Below are positions 1-6,774 of a DNA stretch of 6,798 bases, one piece after another. Below the pieces are notes generated by a model. It searched no databases. It was given only the letters and a program-made list of their open reading frames with translations, and was not told the origin of the DNA. This stretch comes from Thiotrichaceae bacterium (GTDB lineage: Bacteria > Pseudomonadota > Gammaproteobacteria > Thiotrichales > Thiotrichaceae). The position numbers and the translations under genes are program-made. Each line of letters starts with the position of its first letter. The first letter of the stretch is position 1. The DNA is taken from assembly GCA_024762625.1 (NCBI GenBank), contig JANTHA010000114.1:1-6798 (forward strand), read 5' to 3'.

Positions 1-141
1 AATATTTTTAAATAAAATAAACAAAAATAAATAAGACAGGCAAAAAAATTACAGGTATGGCTGATCGCTATGCGGGTATTTTTATTTTTCACAGGCTAAC
101 CGCCAAAGAAAGAAATACATACATTATTTGAAGGCTATCAA
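1..141 (+). other. AT-rich leader upstream of the cytochrome gene
   Basis: This stretch has no coding region I can support. Bases 1-60 are dominated by runs of A and T, including a 7-base inverted repeat (TATTTTT at 3-9, AAAAATA at 23-29) that is probably just low complexity. A purine-rich AAGG at 131-134 sits 7 nt before the ATG at 142 and is a credible ribosome binding site for the cytochrome gene. I found no -35/-10 pair at good spacing and no Pho box, so how that gene is transcribed cannot be read from here. Confidence 0.5.
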
Positions 142-1839
142 ATGAATATCAAACTTACCTTGTTTGCTGCAATCATTACGACACTTTCTGTTTTGACTTT
201 TGCCTGTGGCGGCGGTTCTGGTGAAACAGAAACAGCCAAAAGCCGCTATATCCATAAACTCGAAAAAGACAACGCAATCTCATACAGCGAGATCAGGAAC
301 ACACGCGGGGTTTATATCACGTCGATGTGTTTTACCAAAACGCAGGATAGCCTTACCGGTGAAACTTTCAATCCCTGCTATAGTTGCCATACCAAGGGCA
401 AGGTTCCCAACTACTACGATGATACTGTTTTGCAAATGGAATATAACTTTCCTCAGGAAGTTCGCACCAATCCGTTCAGTAATCTATTTAAAGATCGAAG
501 CGCAGCGGTCTCCGCCATCAGCGATGCGGCGATACTGGACTATGTAAGACAATCCAATTATTTTGACGGGGAAGGCGCAATCGCACTTGACAAGGCATTG
601 CCTGACAGCTGGAAAGGCTACCGTCCAGACAGCTATTTTGATTTTGACGATGAAGGCTTTGATCATGATAAAAATAATCGCTACACCGGTTGGCGCGCGT
701 TTCGCTATACGCCATTCCTCGGGACTTTCTGGCCAACCAACGGGTCTACCGATGACGTACTGATCCGGCTGGGTCAGCCGTTCAGGGAAGACCGCAACGG
801 CGATTTCAACCTGGCGGTTTACAAGCTCAACCTTGCTATTGTCGAAGCCATTGTTAAAGATAAAAGCATCGAACTCCCGCAAGCCATTGATGAAAACCAG
901 TATGGCGTTGATTTGAATGCCGATGGCGTATTATCAATTGCAAAGCATATTTTGCCGACGGTAAACAGTTATGTCGGGCGCGCAAAGGACTTACTCAGAC
1001 AACAAAAAGTCCATCTGGCGAAAGGACTGTTTCCGGAAAACACCGAATTTTTGCATTCCGTGCGTTACCTAGACTGGAATGACGCTAGCGGCAGCGTGCA
1101 ATTGTCTGCACGCATGAAGGAATTACGCTACGCCAGGAAATATGCCTGGAGCACCTACAGCGAGCTGGAGCGCACGGCGCTTGCAGAACAGTGGGAATTG
1201 CAATCGCTGGACAGCACCGAAGCGCAATTGTCAGTGTTCCGGGGTAATTATGAGGAAGGCCTAAAGAATGAAATGAGCTGGATCTATCAGGGCTTCATTG
1301 AAGATAAAAAGGGTGATCTTCGCCCTCAAACCCATGAAGAAACCATTGCCTGCATGGGCTGTCACTCCCATCTGGGCGCAACCACGGATTCGGTTTTTGC
1401 CTTCCCGCGAAAGCTTGAAGGACACAATAAAAACAAGGCGGATTACGGCTGGAATCACTGGTCGCAAAAGGGGCTGGCCGGCGTAAAGGAACCCAGAGTC
1501 AAATACAAACAGGCAGGCGAGCAATTTGAATACAGCTTTTATTTGAAAAATAATCACTCCGGTAATGAATTCAGAGACAACCAGGAAGTGAAGGAAAAAT
1601 TCTTTGATCGAAATAGAAACATCAAACCCGCGATGCTGGAAAAACTGCATGACGATATTTCCGTGTTGCTGCTCCCAGGTCGTTCACGTGCGCTCATGCT
1701 AAACAAGGCTTACAAAGTGATAGTTAGCGAACAAAGTTATATCCATGGGCGCGATGCGAACATCAAGCCGATGTTAAACGTGTTTGAAAAAACCGAACCT
1801 GAACAAAAAACCGGCATTCTAAAGCCTGTTGTCAGGTGA
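142..1839 (+). CDS. Putative dihaem c-type cytochrome lipoprotein, family not recognised
   Basis: The 565-residue protein starts with a short basic end and a hydrophobic stretch (about residues 5-21) ending in L-T-F-A-C. This is a loose lipobox with Cys22 as the probable lipid-modified residue, followed by a GGGSG linker; the residue after Cys is Gly, not Asp, which favours the outer membrane over inner-membrane retention. Two CXXCH haem c sites are visible: C79-Y-S-C82-H83 and C404-M-G-C407-H408, so a periplasmic or surface electron-transfer role is likely. They lie 325 residues apart, unlike compact multihaem cytochromes. A further unpaired Cys is at 63. Between the haem sites are three loops of D-x-[DN]-x-[DN] type (D174, D217, D257), the last reading DLNADG like a calcium loop. 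The start is supported by AAGG 7 nt upstream. It ends 22 bp before the Pho box of pstS, so it is probably a separate unit. Redox partner and substrate are unknown. Haem attachment is well supported; anything beyond that is inference. Confidence 0.8.
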   Translation: MNIKLTLFAAIITTLSVLTFACGGGSGETETAKSRYIHKLEKDNAISYSEIRNTRGVYITSMCFTKTQDSLTGETFNPCYSCHTKGKVPNYYDDTVLQMEYNFPQEVRTNPFSNLFKDRSAAVSAISDAAILDYVRQSNYFDGEGAIALDKALPDSWKGYRPDSYFDFDDEGFDHDKNNRYTGWRAFRYTPFLGTFWPTNGSTDDVLIRLGQPFREDRNGDFNLAVYKLNLAIVEAIVKDKSIELPQAIDENQYGVDLNADGVLSIAKHILPTVNSYVGRAKDLLRQQKVHLAKGLFPENTEFLHSVRYLDWNDASGSVQLSARMKELRYARKYAWSTYSELERTALAEQWELQSLDSTEAQLSVFRGNYEEGLKNEMSWIYQGFIEDKKGDLRPQTHEETIACMGCHSHLGATTDSVFAFPRKLEGHNKNKADYGWNHWSQKGLAGVKEPRVKYKQAGEQFEYSFYLKNNHSGNEFRDNQEVKEKFFDRNRNIKPAMLEKLHDDISVLLLPGRSRALMLNKAYKVIVSEQSYIHGRDANIKPMLNVFEKTEPEQKTGILKPVVR

Positions 1840-1861
1840 AACGGGGTAAATAATATTGGGA

Positions 1862-1879
1862 CTGTCATCTTGTTGTCAC
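1862..1879 (+). promoter_or_regulatory. Pho box (PhoB binding site) of the pst operon
   Basis: Two direct heptamers, CTGTCAT (1862-1868) and TTGTCAC (1873-1879), are separated by the 4-bp spacer CTTG. This is the arrangement of the proteobacterial Pho box (two CTGTCAT-like repeats on an 11-bp period). The first heptamer is a perfect match and the second differs at the first and last bases. Phosphorylated PhoB would bind here in place of a -35 element and activate pstS when phosphate is limiting. The position, 141 bp before the pstS start and just after the cytochrome stop, fits control of the whole operon. Confidence 0.85.
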
Positions 1880-1889
1880 ATTATGAGTT

Positions 1890-1895
1890 TAATGT
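1890..1895 (+). promoter_or_regulatory. Candidate -10 element of the PhoB-dependent pstS promoter
   Basis: TAATGT starts exactly 10 bp after the second Pho heptamer, the usual distance in PhoB-activated promoters. It keeps only the most conserved positions of the sigma-70 hexamer (first T, second A, last T), which is common where an activator replaces the -35 contact. Transcription would begin around 1901-1903, giving a leader of roughly 120 nt. The call rests mainly on spacing. Confidence 0.45.
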
Positions 1896-1913
1896 GTCTT
1901 ACGCAGTGGTTTC

Positions 1914-1966
1914 ATGCTGTAAGCATCTGCCAGGCAACATAATAGATTCAGAATGGATTTCTGGCA
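1914..1966 (+). repeat. Short inverted repeats in the pstS leader
   Basis: Three small inverted repeats fall in the predicted untranslated leader of pstS. ATGCT/AGCAT (1914-1918 with 1922-1926) has a 3-nt loop. CAGAA/TTCTG (1949-1953 with 1959-1963) has a 5-nt loop. TGCCAG/CTGGCA (1928-1933 with 1961-1966) encloses 27 nt and would compete with the second. None has a T-tract, so they do not look like a terminator, and they match no riboswitch class I know. They may be chance or may affect mRNA stability. Confidence 0.25.
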
Positions 1967-2019
1967 TTTTACCTGAGCAGACAATGGTTTAATGTTTCAA
2001 TCTTTAAAGGATAGTACTC

Positions 2020-3093
2020 ATGTTAAAACAATTTGCATCTTCGGTAGCTGTCGTTGCGCTATCTTTAAGCTTCGTATCTTCAGCCAATGCTGCTGATGTA
2101 ACACAAATCAACGGCGCAGGGGCGACATTCCCGTATCCGATCTACGCCAAGTGGGCTAGCGCTTACCAGAAGGAAACGGGTATTAAACTGAATTATCAGT
2201 CCATCGGGTCTGGCGGCGGCATTAAGCAGATCAAGAAAAAGACGGTAGATTTCGGCGCATCCGATGCACCGATGAAACCGGAAGAACTGGATAAATACGG
2301 CATGATCCAGTGGCCACAGATTATGGGTGGCGTAGTGCCGGTGGTCAATCTACCAGGTATTGAATCAGGCAAGATTCATCTGGATGGAAAAACCCTGGCG
2401 GATATTTTCCTTGGACGCATCACGAAATGGAATGACAAACGCATCACCGCACTCAACCCGAATGTAAAACTGCCTGATCATAAAATCACGGTCGTACATC
2501 GCTCCGATGGTTCAGGCACCACGTTTATTTTCACCAACTATCTGAATAAGGTTAGCAAGGCTTGGGCGGACAAGGTCGGCAACGCTAAAGCGGTATCCTG
2601 GCCTGCTGGCGTAGGCGGCAAAGGCAACGAAGGGGTGGCTTCTTATGTGAGTCGAATCGGCGGCTCTATTGGGTATGTTGAATACGCTTATGCGTTGCAA
2701 AACAAGATGACCTATACATTGTTGCGTAACAAGGATGGAAAATATGTTGCGCCGACTGCCGAAAATTTCCAGGCGGCTGCAGCAGGCGCCGAATGGGGCA
2801 AGGCCAAAAACTATTATCTGATCCTTACCGATCAACCTGGAGAGAAGTCCTGGCCTATCACCGGCGCCAGCTTCATTATCGTCTATAAACAGGCACAACA
2901 TCCTGACAGCGCCCGTGCGGTACTTAAGTTCTTCGACTGGGCTTATCATCACGGAGGCGAAATGGCAAACAAGCTGGATTATGTACCCATGCCTGCGAAA
3001 GTGGTAAATATGGTCGAGAATACCTGGACCAAATCTATCCACACTGCTTCCGGCGAACCGGTATGGACTTCGAAGATGGTGGTGCAGAAATAA
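2020..3093 (+). CDS. pstS: PstS, periplasmic phosphate-binding protein of the Pst ABC transporter
   Basis: PstS captures inorganic phosphate in the periplasm with high affinity and passes it to PstC/PstA. The 357-residue precursor has a Sec signal peptide with probable cleavage S-A-N-A|A-D after residue 24. The mature protein closely follows E. coli PstS: all the usual phosphate ligands are present at a constant offset of 26 from mature E. coli numbering, namely T36 and F37 (in GAGATF), S64 (IGSGGG), D82 (ASDAP), R161, and S165-G166-T167 (SDGSGT). Other family landmarks include GGVVPVVN, LGRITKWND, GGKGNEGV, IGYVEYAYA and KFFDWAY. The C-terminus runs about ten residues past the point where the E. 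coli protein ends. The start is set by AAAGGA at 2006-2011, 8 nt before the ATG, and by the signal peptide. It is the first gene of the operon, under the Pho box, and is followed by a strong hairpin that probably lets it be made in excess of the membrane subunits. Identification is secure. Confidence 0.97.
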   Translation: MLKQFASSVAVVALSLSFVSSANAADVTQINGAGATFPYPIYAKWASAYQKETGIKLNYQSIGSGGGIKQIKKKTVDFGASDAPMKPEELDKYGMIQWPQIMGGVVPVVNLPGIESGKIHLDGKTLADIFLGRITKWNDKRITALNPNVKLPDHKITVVHRSDGSGTTFIFTNYLNKVSKAWADKVGNAKAVSWPAGVGGKGNEGVASYVSRIGGSIGYVEYAYALQNKMTYTLLRNKDGKYVAPTAENFQAAAAGAEWGKAKNYYLILTDQPGEKSWPITGASFIIVYKQAQHPDSARAVLKFFDWAYHHGGEMANKLDYVPMPAKVVNMVENTWTKSIHTASGEPVWTSKMVVQK

Positions 3094-3127
3094 TCGATTC
3101 TGCCTGACTCTATCCAATGTCATATTG

Positions 3128-3165
3128 CCGACCCGGAAATAATTTCCGGGTCGGAATCTTTTCTT
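3128..3165 (+). terminator. Hairpin with T-rich tail between pstS and pstC (partial terminator or mRNA stabiliser)
   Basis: Bases 3128-3139 pair perfectly with 3143-3154 to form a 12-bp stem (nine G-C/A-T pairs starting CCGACCCGG, then three A-T pairs at the top) with a 3-nt loop TAA. It is followed by AATCTTTTCTT, a T-rich but interrupted tract. This has the form of an intrinsic terminator. The remaining pst genes lie downstream in the same direction with no other clear promoter, so it most likely terminates only some transcripts and shields the 3' end of pstS mRNA from decay. The stem ends 22 nt before the pstC start. Confidence 0.8.
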
Positions 3166-3176
3166 GAGTTGCCACT

Positions 3177-4163
3177 ATGATGAATACAGTTACAGGTAAT
3201 ACCGGCGTTCCGGTTCCTAACCGCATCGCAGGCTCTTTGGGAGACCGTTTATTTCACGGGGTTGCCTGGATGGCCGCTGTAGGCGTGTTGCTGGTGCTTG
3301 GCGCTATCATTGTCATGCTTACTATCGGTGCGAGTCCGGCATTTGAGAAGTTTGGTTTTTTCAATTTTTTATCCACCGCTGAATGGAATCCGGTCACCGA
3401 AATGTTTGGCGGCCTGTCGCCCCTTGTGGGAACGCTGGTTTCATCGGCGATTGCCATTCTAATCGGTTTACCGGTAAGTTTTGGCATAGCGTTATTTATC
3501 ACCGAGATGGCCCCACCCTGGTTGAAGCGTCCTGTGGGGACTGCGATTGAGTTGCTGGCGGCTATCCCGAGTATCATTTATGGCATGTGGGGCTTGTTCA
3601 TATTCGCCCCCTTTTTCGCCGATCACATTCAACCGCTGCTTACCGATACGCTCGGCGAATTGCCGCTGATCGGCGCGCTGTTTCAGGATCCGCCTCTGGG
3701 GATCAGCGTGTTCACGGCAGGGATCATTCTGGCGATCATGATCATTCCGTTTATCGCTTCGGTGATGCGCGATGTGTTTGAAACCGTCCCTGCGGAATTA
3801 CGCGAGTCCGCGTACGGTGTAGGCAGTACCACCTGGGAGGTCGTCTGGAATGTTGTGCTTCCCATGACCAAAGTGGGCGCAATGGGAGGGGTCATGCTTG
3901 GCCTTGGCCGAGCGTTGGGTGAAACCATGGCCGTGACCTTTGTCATCGGCAATGCACACAAATTGCATCTGGGATTGTTTGAGCCCGGAAATTCAATTGC
4001 CTCTACTATCGCCAATGAGTTCACGGAAGCGGATGGGGAAGTTTATACCGCATCGTTGATTGCACTGGGACTGATCCTTTTTATTATCACCTTTATTGTG
4101 CTGGGGCTGGCTAAAATAATGCTGCTACGCATGGCCGCCAGGCAGGAAGGTCGACCAGCCTGA
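3177..4163 (+). CDS. pstC: PstC, inner-membrane permease subunit of the phosphate ABC transporter
   Basis: PstC forms the phosphate channel through the inner membrane together with PstA. The 328-residue product is strongly hydrophobic, with about six membrane segments (roughly residues 29-52, 80-107, 120-146, 176-196, 233-258 and 290-315), the family pattern. The cytoplasmic coupling loop that contacts PstB is seen at about 206-230 (ELRESAYGVG then LPM). It is followed by LGRALGETMAV, carrying the conserved Arg/Glu pair R245 and E249 linked to transport in E. coli PstC. There are two adjacent ATG codons, 3177 and 3180. The first is chosen because the only Shine-Dalgarno-like bases (GAG at 3166-3168) lie 8 nt before it. 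That site is weak and sits at the edge of the T-rich tail of the preceding hairpin, which may hold translation below that of pstS. pstA follows after 11 bp. Confidence 0.95.
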   Translation: MMNTVTGNTGVPVPNRIAGSLGDRLFHGVAWMAAVGVLLVLGAIIVMLTIGASPAFEKFGFFNFLSTAEWNPVTEMFGGLSPLVGTLVSSAIAILIGLPVSFGIALFITEMAPPWLKRPVGTAIELLAAIPSIIYGMWGLFIFAPFFADHIQPLLTDTLGELPLIGALFQDPPLGISVFTAGIILAIMIIPFIASVMRDVFETVPAELRESAYGVGSTTWEVVWNVVLPMTKVGAMGGVMLGLGRALGETMAVTFVIGNAHKLHLGLFEPGNSIASTIANEFTEADGEVYTASLIALGLILFIITFIVLGLAKIMLLRMAARQEGRPA

Positions 4164-4174
4164 GGTTAATTCAT

Positions 4175-5011
4175 ATGGATATCTATACTCGTCGCAAGGC
4201 CATCAATATATTTAATCTCACGATTGCAGCCATTACGACGCTTTTCGGACTGTTTTTTCTTTCCTGGTTGTTATGGGTCCTTTTCCAGCAAGGCTTCTCA
4301 AATCTGGACTGGAGCCTGTTTACGCTGGATACACCGGGCCCAGGAGACGAGGCGGGTGGTTTGCGCAATGCCATCGTGGGCAGCCTGCTGTTGACAGTCG
4401 TCGGTGTAATGATCGGCGCACCGGTCGGTGTGCTGGCAGGAACCTACCTTGCAGAATTCGGGCGATACGCCTGGATTTCTCACCCGGTACGTTTTATCAA
4501 CGATGTCCTGCTCAGCGCGCCATCCATTGTTATCGGGGTATTCGTCTACGAGGTCATGGTGATACCTATGGGTAATTTCTCGGGTTGGTCTGGCGCTGTG
4601 GCGCTGTCTATCATCGTCATTCCGGTTGTAGTGCGCACCACCGAAGATATGATGCGTCTGGTGCCCGACAGCATGCGCGAGGCGGCTGCAGCGCTTGGTG
4701 CGCCACAATGGAAAGTGGTGACCTGTGTTGTGCTGAAGGCAGCGCTCAGCGGCGTCATGACAGGCATTTTACTTGCCATCGCGCGTATCGCCGGCGAAAC
4801 GGCTCCGCTGTTGTTCACCGCCTTGAACAACCAATTCTTTACAATGAATATGGACGAACCGATGGGCAATCTGCCGGTCATGATTTTCAATTTCGCCATG
4901 GGTCCCTATGAAAACTGGCATGACCTCGCCTGGGCTGGCTCTTTGCTCATCACGCTTGCCGTATTGACGCTAAACATTCTGACACGATTCTTTTTGAGAA
5001 CAAAAAAATGA
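4175..5011 (+). CDS. pstA: PstA, inner-membrane permease subunit of the phosphate ABC transporter
   Basis: PstA is the second channel subunit and pairs with PstC. The 278-residue protein is slightly shorter than E. coli PstA and has a short basic N-terminus (YTRRK), then about six hydrophobic segments (roughly 14-37, 66-90, 107-131, 138-154, 188-206 and 253-273). The ABC permease coupling loop is clear at about 165-190: [18 protein letters not shown]. It is followed by [12 protein letters not shown], with conserved R204 and E208 matching the R/E pair of PstC. The Shine-Dalgarno GAGG (4162-4165) overlaps the stop codon of pstC and lies 9 nt before the ATG, so the two genes are probably translationally coupled. 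Its own stop overlaps the pstB start by 4 bp (ATGA). No odd features or missing residues were seen. Confidence 0.95.
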   Translation: MDIYTRRKAINIFNLTIAAITTLFGLFFLSWLLWVLFQQGFSNLDWSLFTLDTPGPGDEAGGLRNAIVGSLLLTVVGVMIGAPVGVLAGTYLAEFGRYAWISHPVRFINDVLLSAPSIVIGVFVYEVMVIPMGNFSGWSGAVALSIIVIPVVVRTTEDMMRLVPDSMREAAAALGAPQWKVVTCVVLKAALSGVMTGILLAIARIAGETAPLLFTALNNQFFTMNMDEPMGNLPVMIFNFAMGPYENWHDLAWAGSLLITLAVLTLNILTRFFLRTKK

Positions 5012-5907
5012 ACTATACCGATACTTTAATCATGAATTCCTATAACAAATCTCCGGCTCCTTCGAATATCAGTCTGGACGTAACTGGGGCAGTCGGTGTA
5101 ACGGACAGTGCAACTGCCTCGCATGAAAAACAGAATCATCAGATAGAAATTGAGAATCCCAAGATCGAAATAAAGGGACTCGATTTTTATTACGGAAAAT
5201 TTCATGCGTTGTACGATATAAATATGCGTATTCCTGAGAAACAGGTGACCGCGTTTATTGGTCCTTCAGGCTGTGGAAAGTCTACGCTGTTGCGCACTTT
5301 CAACCGGATCTATAGTCTTTACCCCGGACAAAGAGCCGAAGGTGAAATTCTGCTGGACGGTAGAAATATCCTGAGGCGCGATGAAGACATTAATACCCTG
5401 CGCGCCAAGGTCGGTATGGTGTTCCAGAAGCCTACGCCCTTTCCCATGAGCATCTACGATAATATCGCCTTTGGCGTGCGGCTTTACGAGCGCCTGTCAC
5501 GCAAACAAATGGATGAGCGAGTCGAATGGGCGCTGAACAAGGCGGCTCTCTGGGACGAAGTGAAAGACATTCTCAAGCAAAGCGGCAAGGCGCTGTCAGG
5601 TGGTCAGCAACAACGGCTGTGCATCGCCCGTGCGATTGCGGTGAAACCCGAAGTGGTGTTGCTTGACGAACCGGCTTCGGCGCTTGATCCCATCTCCACC
5701 CTCAAGATTGAGCAACTGATCTCGGAACTAAAGGACAGTTATACCATCGCTATCGTCACCCACAACATGCAGCAGGCGGCGCGGGTATCGGATTACACCG
5801 CTTTTATGTACCTTGGCAAGTTGATTGAATTTAACGATACCAAGACCTTGTTCACCAACCCACAACTGGATCAGACCCAGGATTATATAACCGGTCGCTT
5901 TGGCTAA
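5008..5907 (+). CDS. pstB: PstB, ATP-binding subunit of the phosphate ABC transporter
   Basis: PstB hydrolyses ATP on the cytoplasmic face of PstC/PstA to drive phosphate import. All nucleotide-binding motifs are intact: Walker [10 protein letters not shown] (85-93), Q-loop Q140 in [13 protein letters not shown] signature LSGGQ (196-200), Walker B VVLLDE (216-221), D-loop SALD (224-227) and switch histidine H252. The segment ALWDEVKD and the end DYITGRFG are typical of PstB. At 299 residues it is about 40 longer than E. coli PstB; the extra part is a polar, low-complexity N-terminal tail of some 50 residues before the ABC domain begins at [11 protein letters not shown]. The ATG at 5008 overlaps the pstA stop (ATGA), and GAG at 4996-4998 gives a weak ribosome site 9 nt upstream. 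An in-frame ATG at 5032 would remove eight residues but has no ribosome site. Translation is probably coupled to pstA. Confidence 0.96.
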   Translation: MNYTDTLIMNSYNKSPAPSNISLDVTGAVGVTDSATASHEKQNHQIEIENPKIEIKGLDFYYGKFHALYDINMRIPEKQVTAFIGPSGCGKSTLLRTFNRIYSLYPGQRAEGEILLDGRNILRRDEDINTLRAKVGMVFQKPTPFPMSIYDNIAFGVRLYERLSRKQMDERVEWALNKAALWDEVKDILKQSGKALSGGQQQRLCIARAIAVKPEVVLLDEPASALDPISTLKIEQLISELKDSYTIAIVTHNMQQAARVSDYTAFMYLGKLIEFNDTKTLFTNPQLDQTQDYITGRFG

Positions 5908-5925
5908 TTAAGAAGGAATTAATTC

Positions 5926-6663
5926 ATGAATGAACAACTAATAAGCGGCCACACCCTGGAAGATTTTGATCTGGAACTGAACCAACTGAACGAATTGATT
6001 TTTCGGGCTGTAGATAAAGCGCGTAAGCATCTCGCCAAGGCTGTAAAATCCCTGAAAAAAGAGGATATTGATCTGGCGCACAATGTGATAGAGCGCGATA
6101 AAAAAATAAACAACCTTGAGTTAGAGGTTGATGAGAAGGTATTCGAAATCATCGCGTTGCGCCAGCCAGTCGCCAAGGACCTGCGCATACTCCTGGCGGT
6201 AGACAAAATGATGCAAGAGATCGAACGTATTGGTGATGAAGCGTCCAATCTGGCGCGTCTAACCTTGGTCTTGTATGACGGCGACAACAATAATCCACCC
6301 AACCATAACCTGCTCAGCGATATTCCCAAGTTGGTGAAGTTTGTGGATGGAATGTTGGCAACCGCAATACAGGCATTCAAGGAAGATGATGCGCGCATCG
6401 CTCTTGAGGTTTTGCACCAAAAAGGAGAACTGGAAAACGAAATGAAAGCGGCTCTACGCCGGCTCTCTACCTATTTACTTGATGATGCCCGCAGAGTCGG
6501 CCAGTTTGTCGAGATAAGTCTCAGCCTGCGGGGAGTGGACCGCATCGGCAGACGGGCAGCCTACATTGCCCGTCATGTAATTTTTCTGATCACAGGAAAT
6601 GACGTGCGTCACGAAGATCTGAAGGAAGTTGAGCGCGTCGTGGGTGAATATTATCAGGAATAA
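5926..6663 (+). CDS. phoU: PhoU, phosphate-signalling regulator of the Pst/Pho system
   Basis: In studied bacteria PhoU acts in the cytoplasm between the Pst transporter and the histidine kinase PhoR. It keeps the Pho regulon off when phosphate is plentiful and restrains uptake. The 245-residue, almost wholly helical protein has the usual two tandem PhoU repeats (about 20-115 and 135-225). Repeat 1 is canonical: VIERDKKINNLE (54-65), LRQPVAKDLR (78-87) and ERIGDEASNLA (100-110) with the metal-type E100-x3-D104. Repeat 2 is not: VLHQKGELENEM (162-173) has lost the acidic pair, and DRIGRRAAYIAR (205-216) stands where most relatives have ERIGDxxxNIAE, so the second Asp is R209. The ending FLITGNDVRHEDL is typical of PhoU. 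A good AGAAGGA (5911-5917) lies 8 nt before the ATG, 18 bp after pstB, making it the last gene of the operon. The family is certain; the effect of the altered repeat is unknown. Confidence 0.95.
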   Translation: MNEQLISGHTLEDFDLELNQLNELIFRAVDKARKHLAKAVKSLKKEDIDLAHNVIERDKKINNLELEVDEKVFEIIALRQPVAKDLRILLAVDKMMQEIERIGDEASNLARLTLVLYDGDNNNPPNHNLLSDIPKLVKFVDGMLATAIQAFKEDDARIALEVLHQKGELENEMKAALRRLSTYLLDDARRVGQFVEISLSLRGVDRIGRRAAYIARHVIFLITGNDVRHEDLKEVERVVGEYYQE

Positions 6664-6755
6664 ATCGTTCTGTGTAACTACTCAGCGTATTCATCTTTTT
6701 GCCCATTTCAGCGTTATTTTCGTACTCAAATGGTCACATATTTGATATATGCTCA

Positions 6756-6774
6756 CATTTTCCGTGCGAAAATG
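6756..6774. repeat. Short perfect inverted repeat downstream of phoU
   Basis: CATTTTC (6756-6762) and GAAAATG (6768-6774) are a perfect 7-bp inverted repeat around the 5-nt loop CGTGC. It has no T-tract on the + strand, so it is not a convincing terminator for phoU. It could be an operator for a gene beyond the window or chance in AT-rich DNA. The rest of 6664-6798 holds no gene and no clear terminator that I can see; the T-run at 6696-6700 has no stem before it. Confidence 0.3.

Noticed and set aside
3..29. Inverted repeat TATTTTT/AAAAATA as a terminator of an upstream gene
   Set aside because: The stem is pure A-T in low-complexity DNA and would be too weak; no upstream gene is visible.
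484..882. Open frames on the minus strand opposite the cytochrome gene
   Set aside because: The translations are not protein-like in any recognised way and the sense strand encodes clear haem motifs in a single long frame.
1829..1835. A further Pho-like heptamer, TTGTCAG, exactly 33 bp (three 11-bp periods) upstream of the first Pho heptamer
   Set aside because: It lacks a partner 11 bp away on either side and overlaps the end of the cytochrome coding region, so a lone match is most likely chance.
2512..3123. A long open frame of about 200 codons on the minus strand opposite pstS
   Set aside because: It lies wholly opposite a certain gene apart from its first bases, its product resembles no family I know, and the frame is explained by the codon bias of pstS.
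5032..5034. Alternative in-frame ATG start for pstB
   Set aside because: There is no ribosome binding site before it, while the ATG at 5008 overlaps the pstA stop in the typical coupled arrangement.
6683..6714. Direct repeat CAGCGT at 6683-6688 and 6709-6714
   Set aside because: Only six bases are shared, spaced 26 bp apart, with no further copies; it does not amount to a repeat array or attachment site.
6731..6748. Possible second Pho box, TGGTCAC-ATAT-TTGATAT
   Set aside because: The second heptamer matches the consensus poorly and no gene starts within reach in the window.
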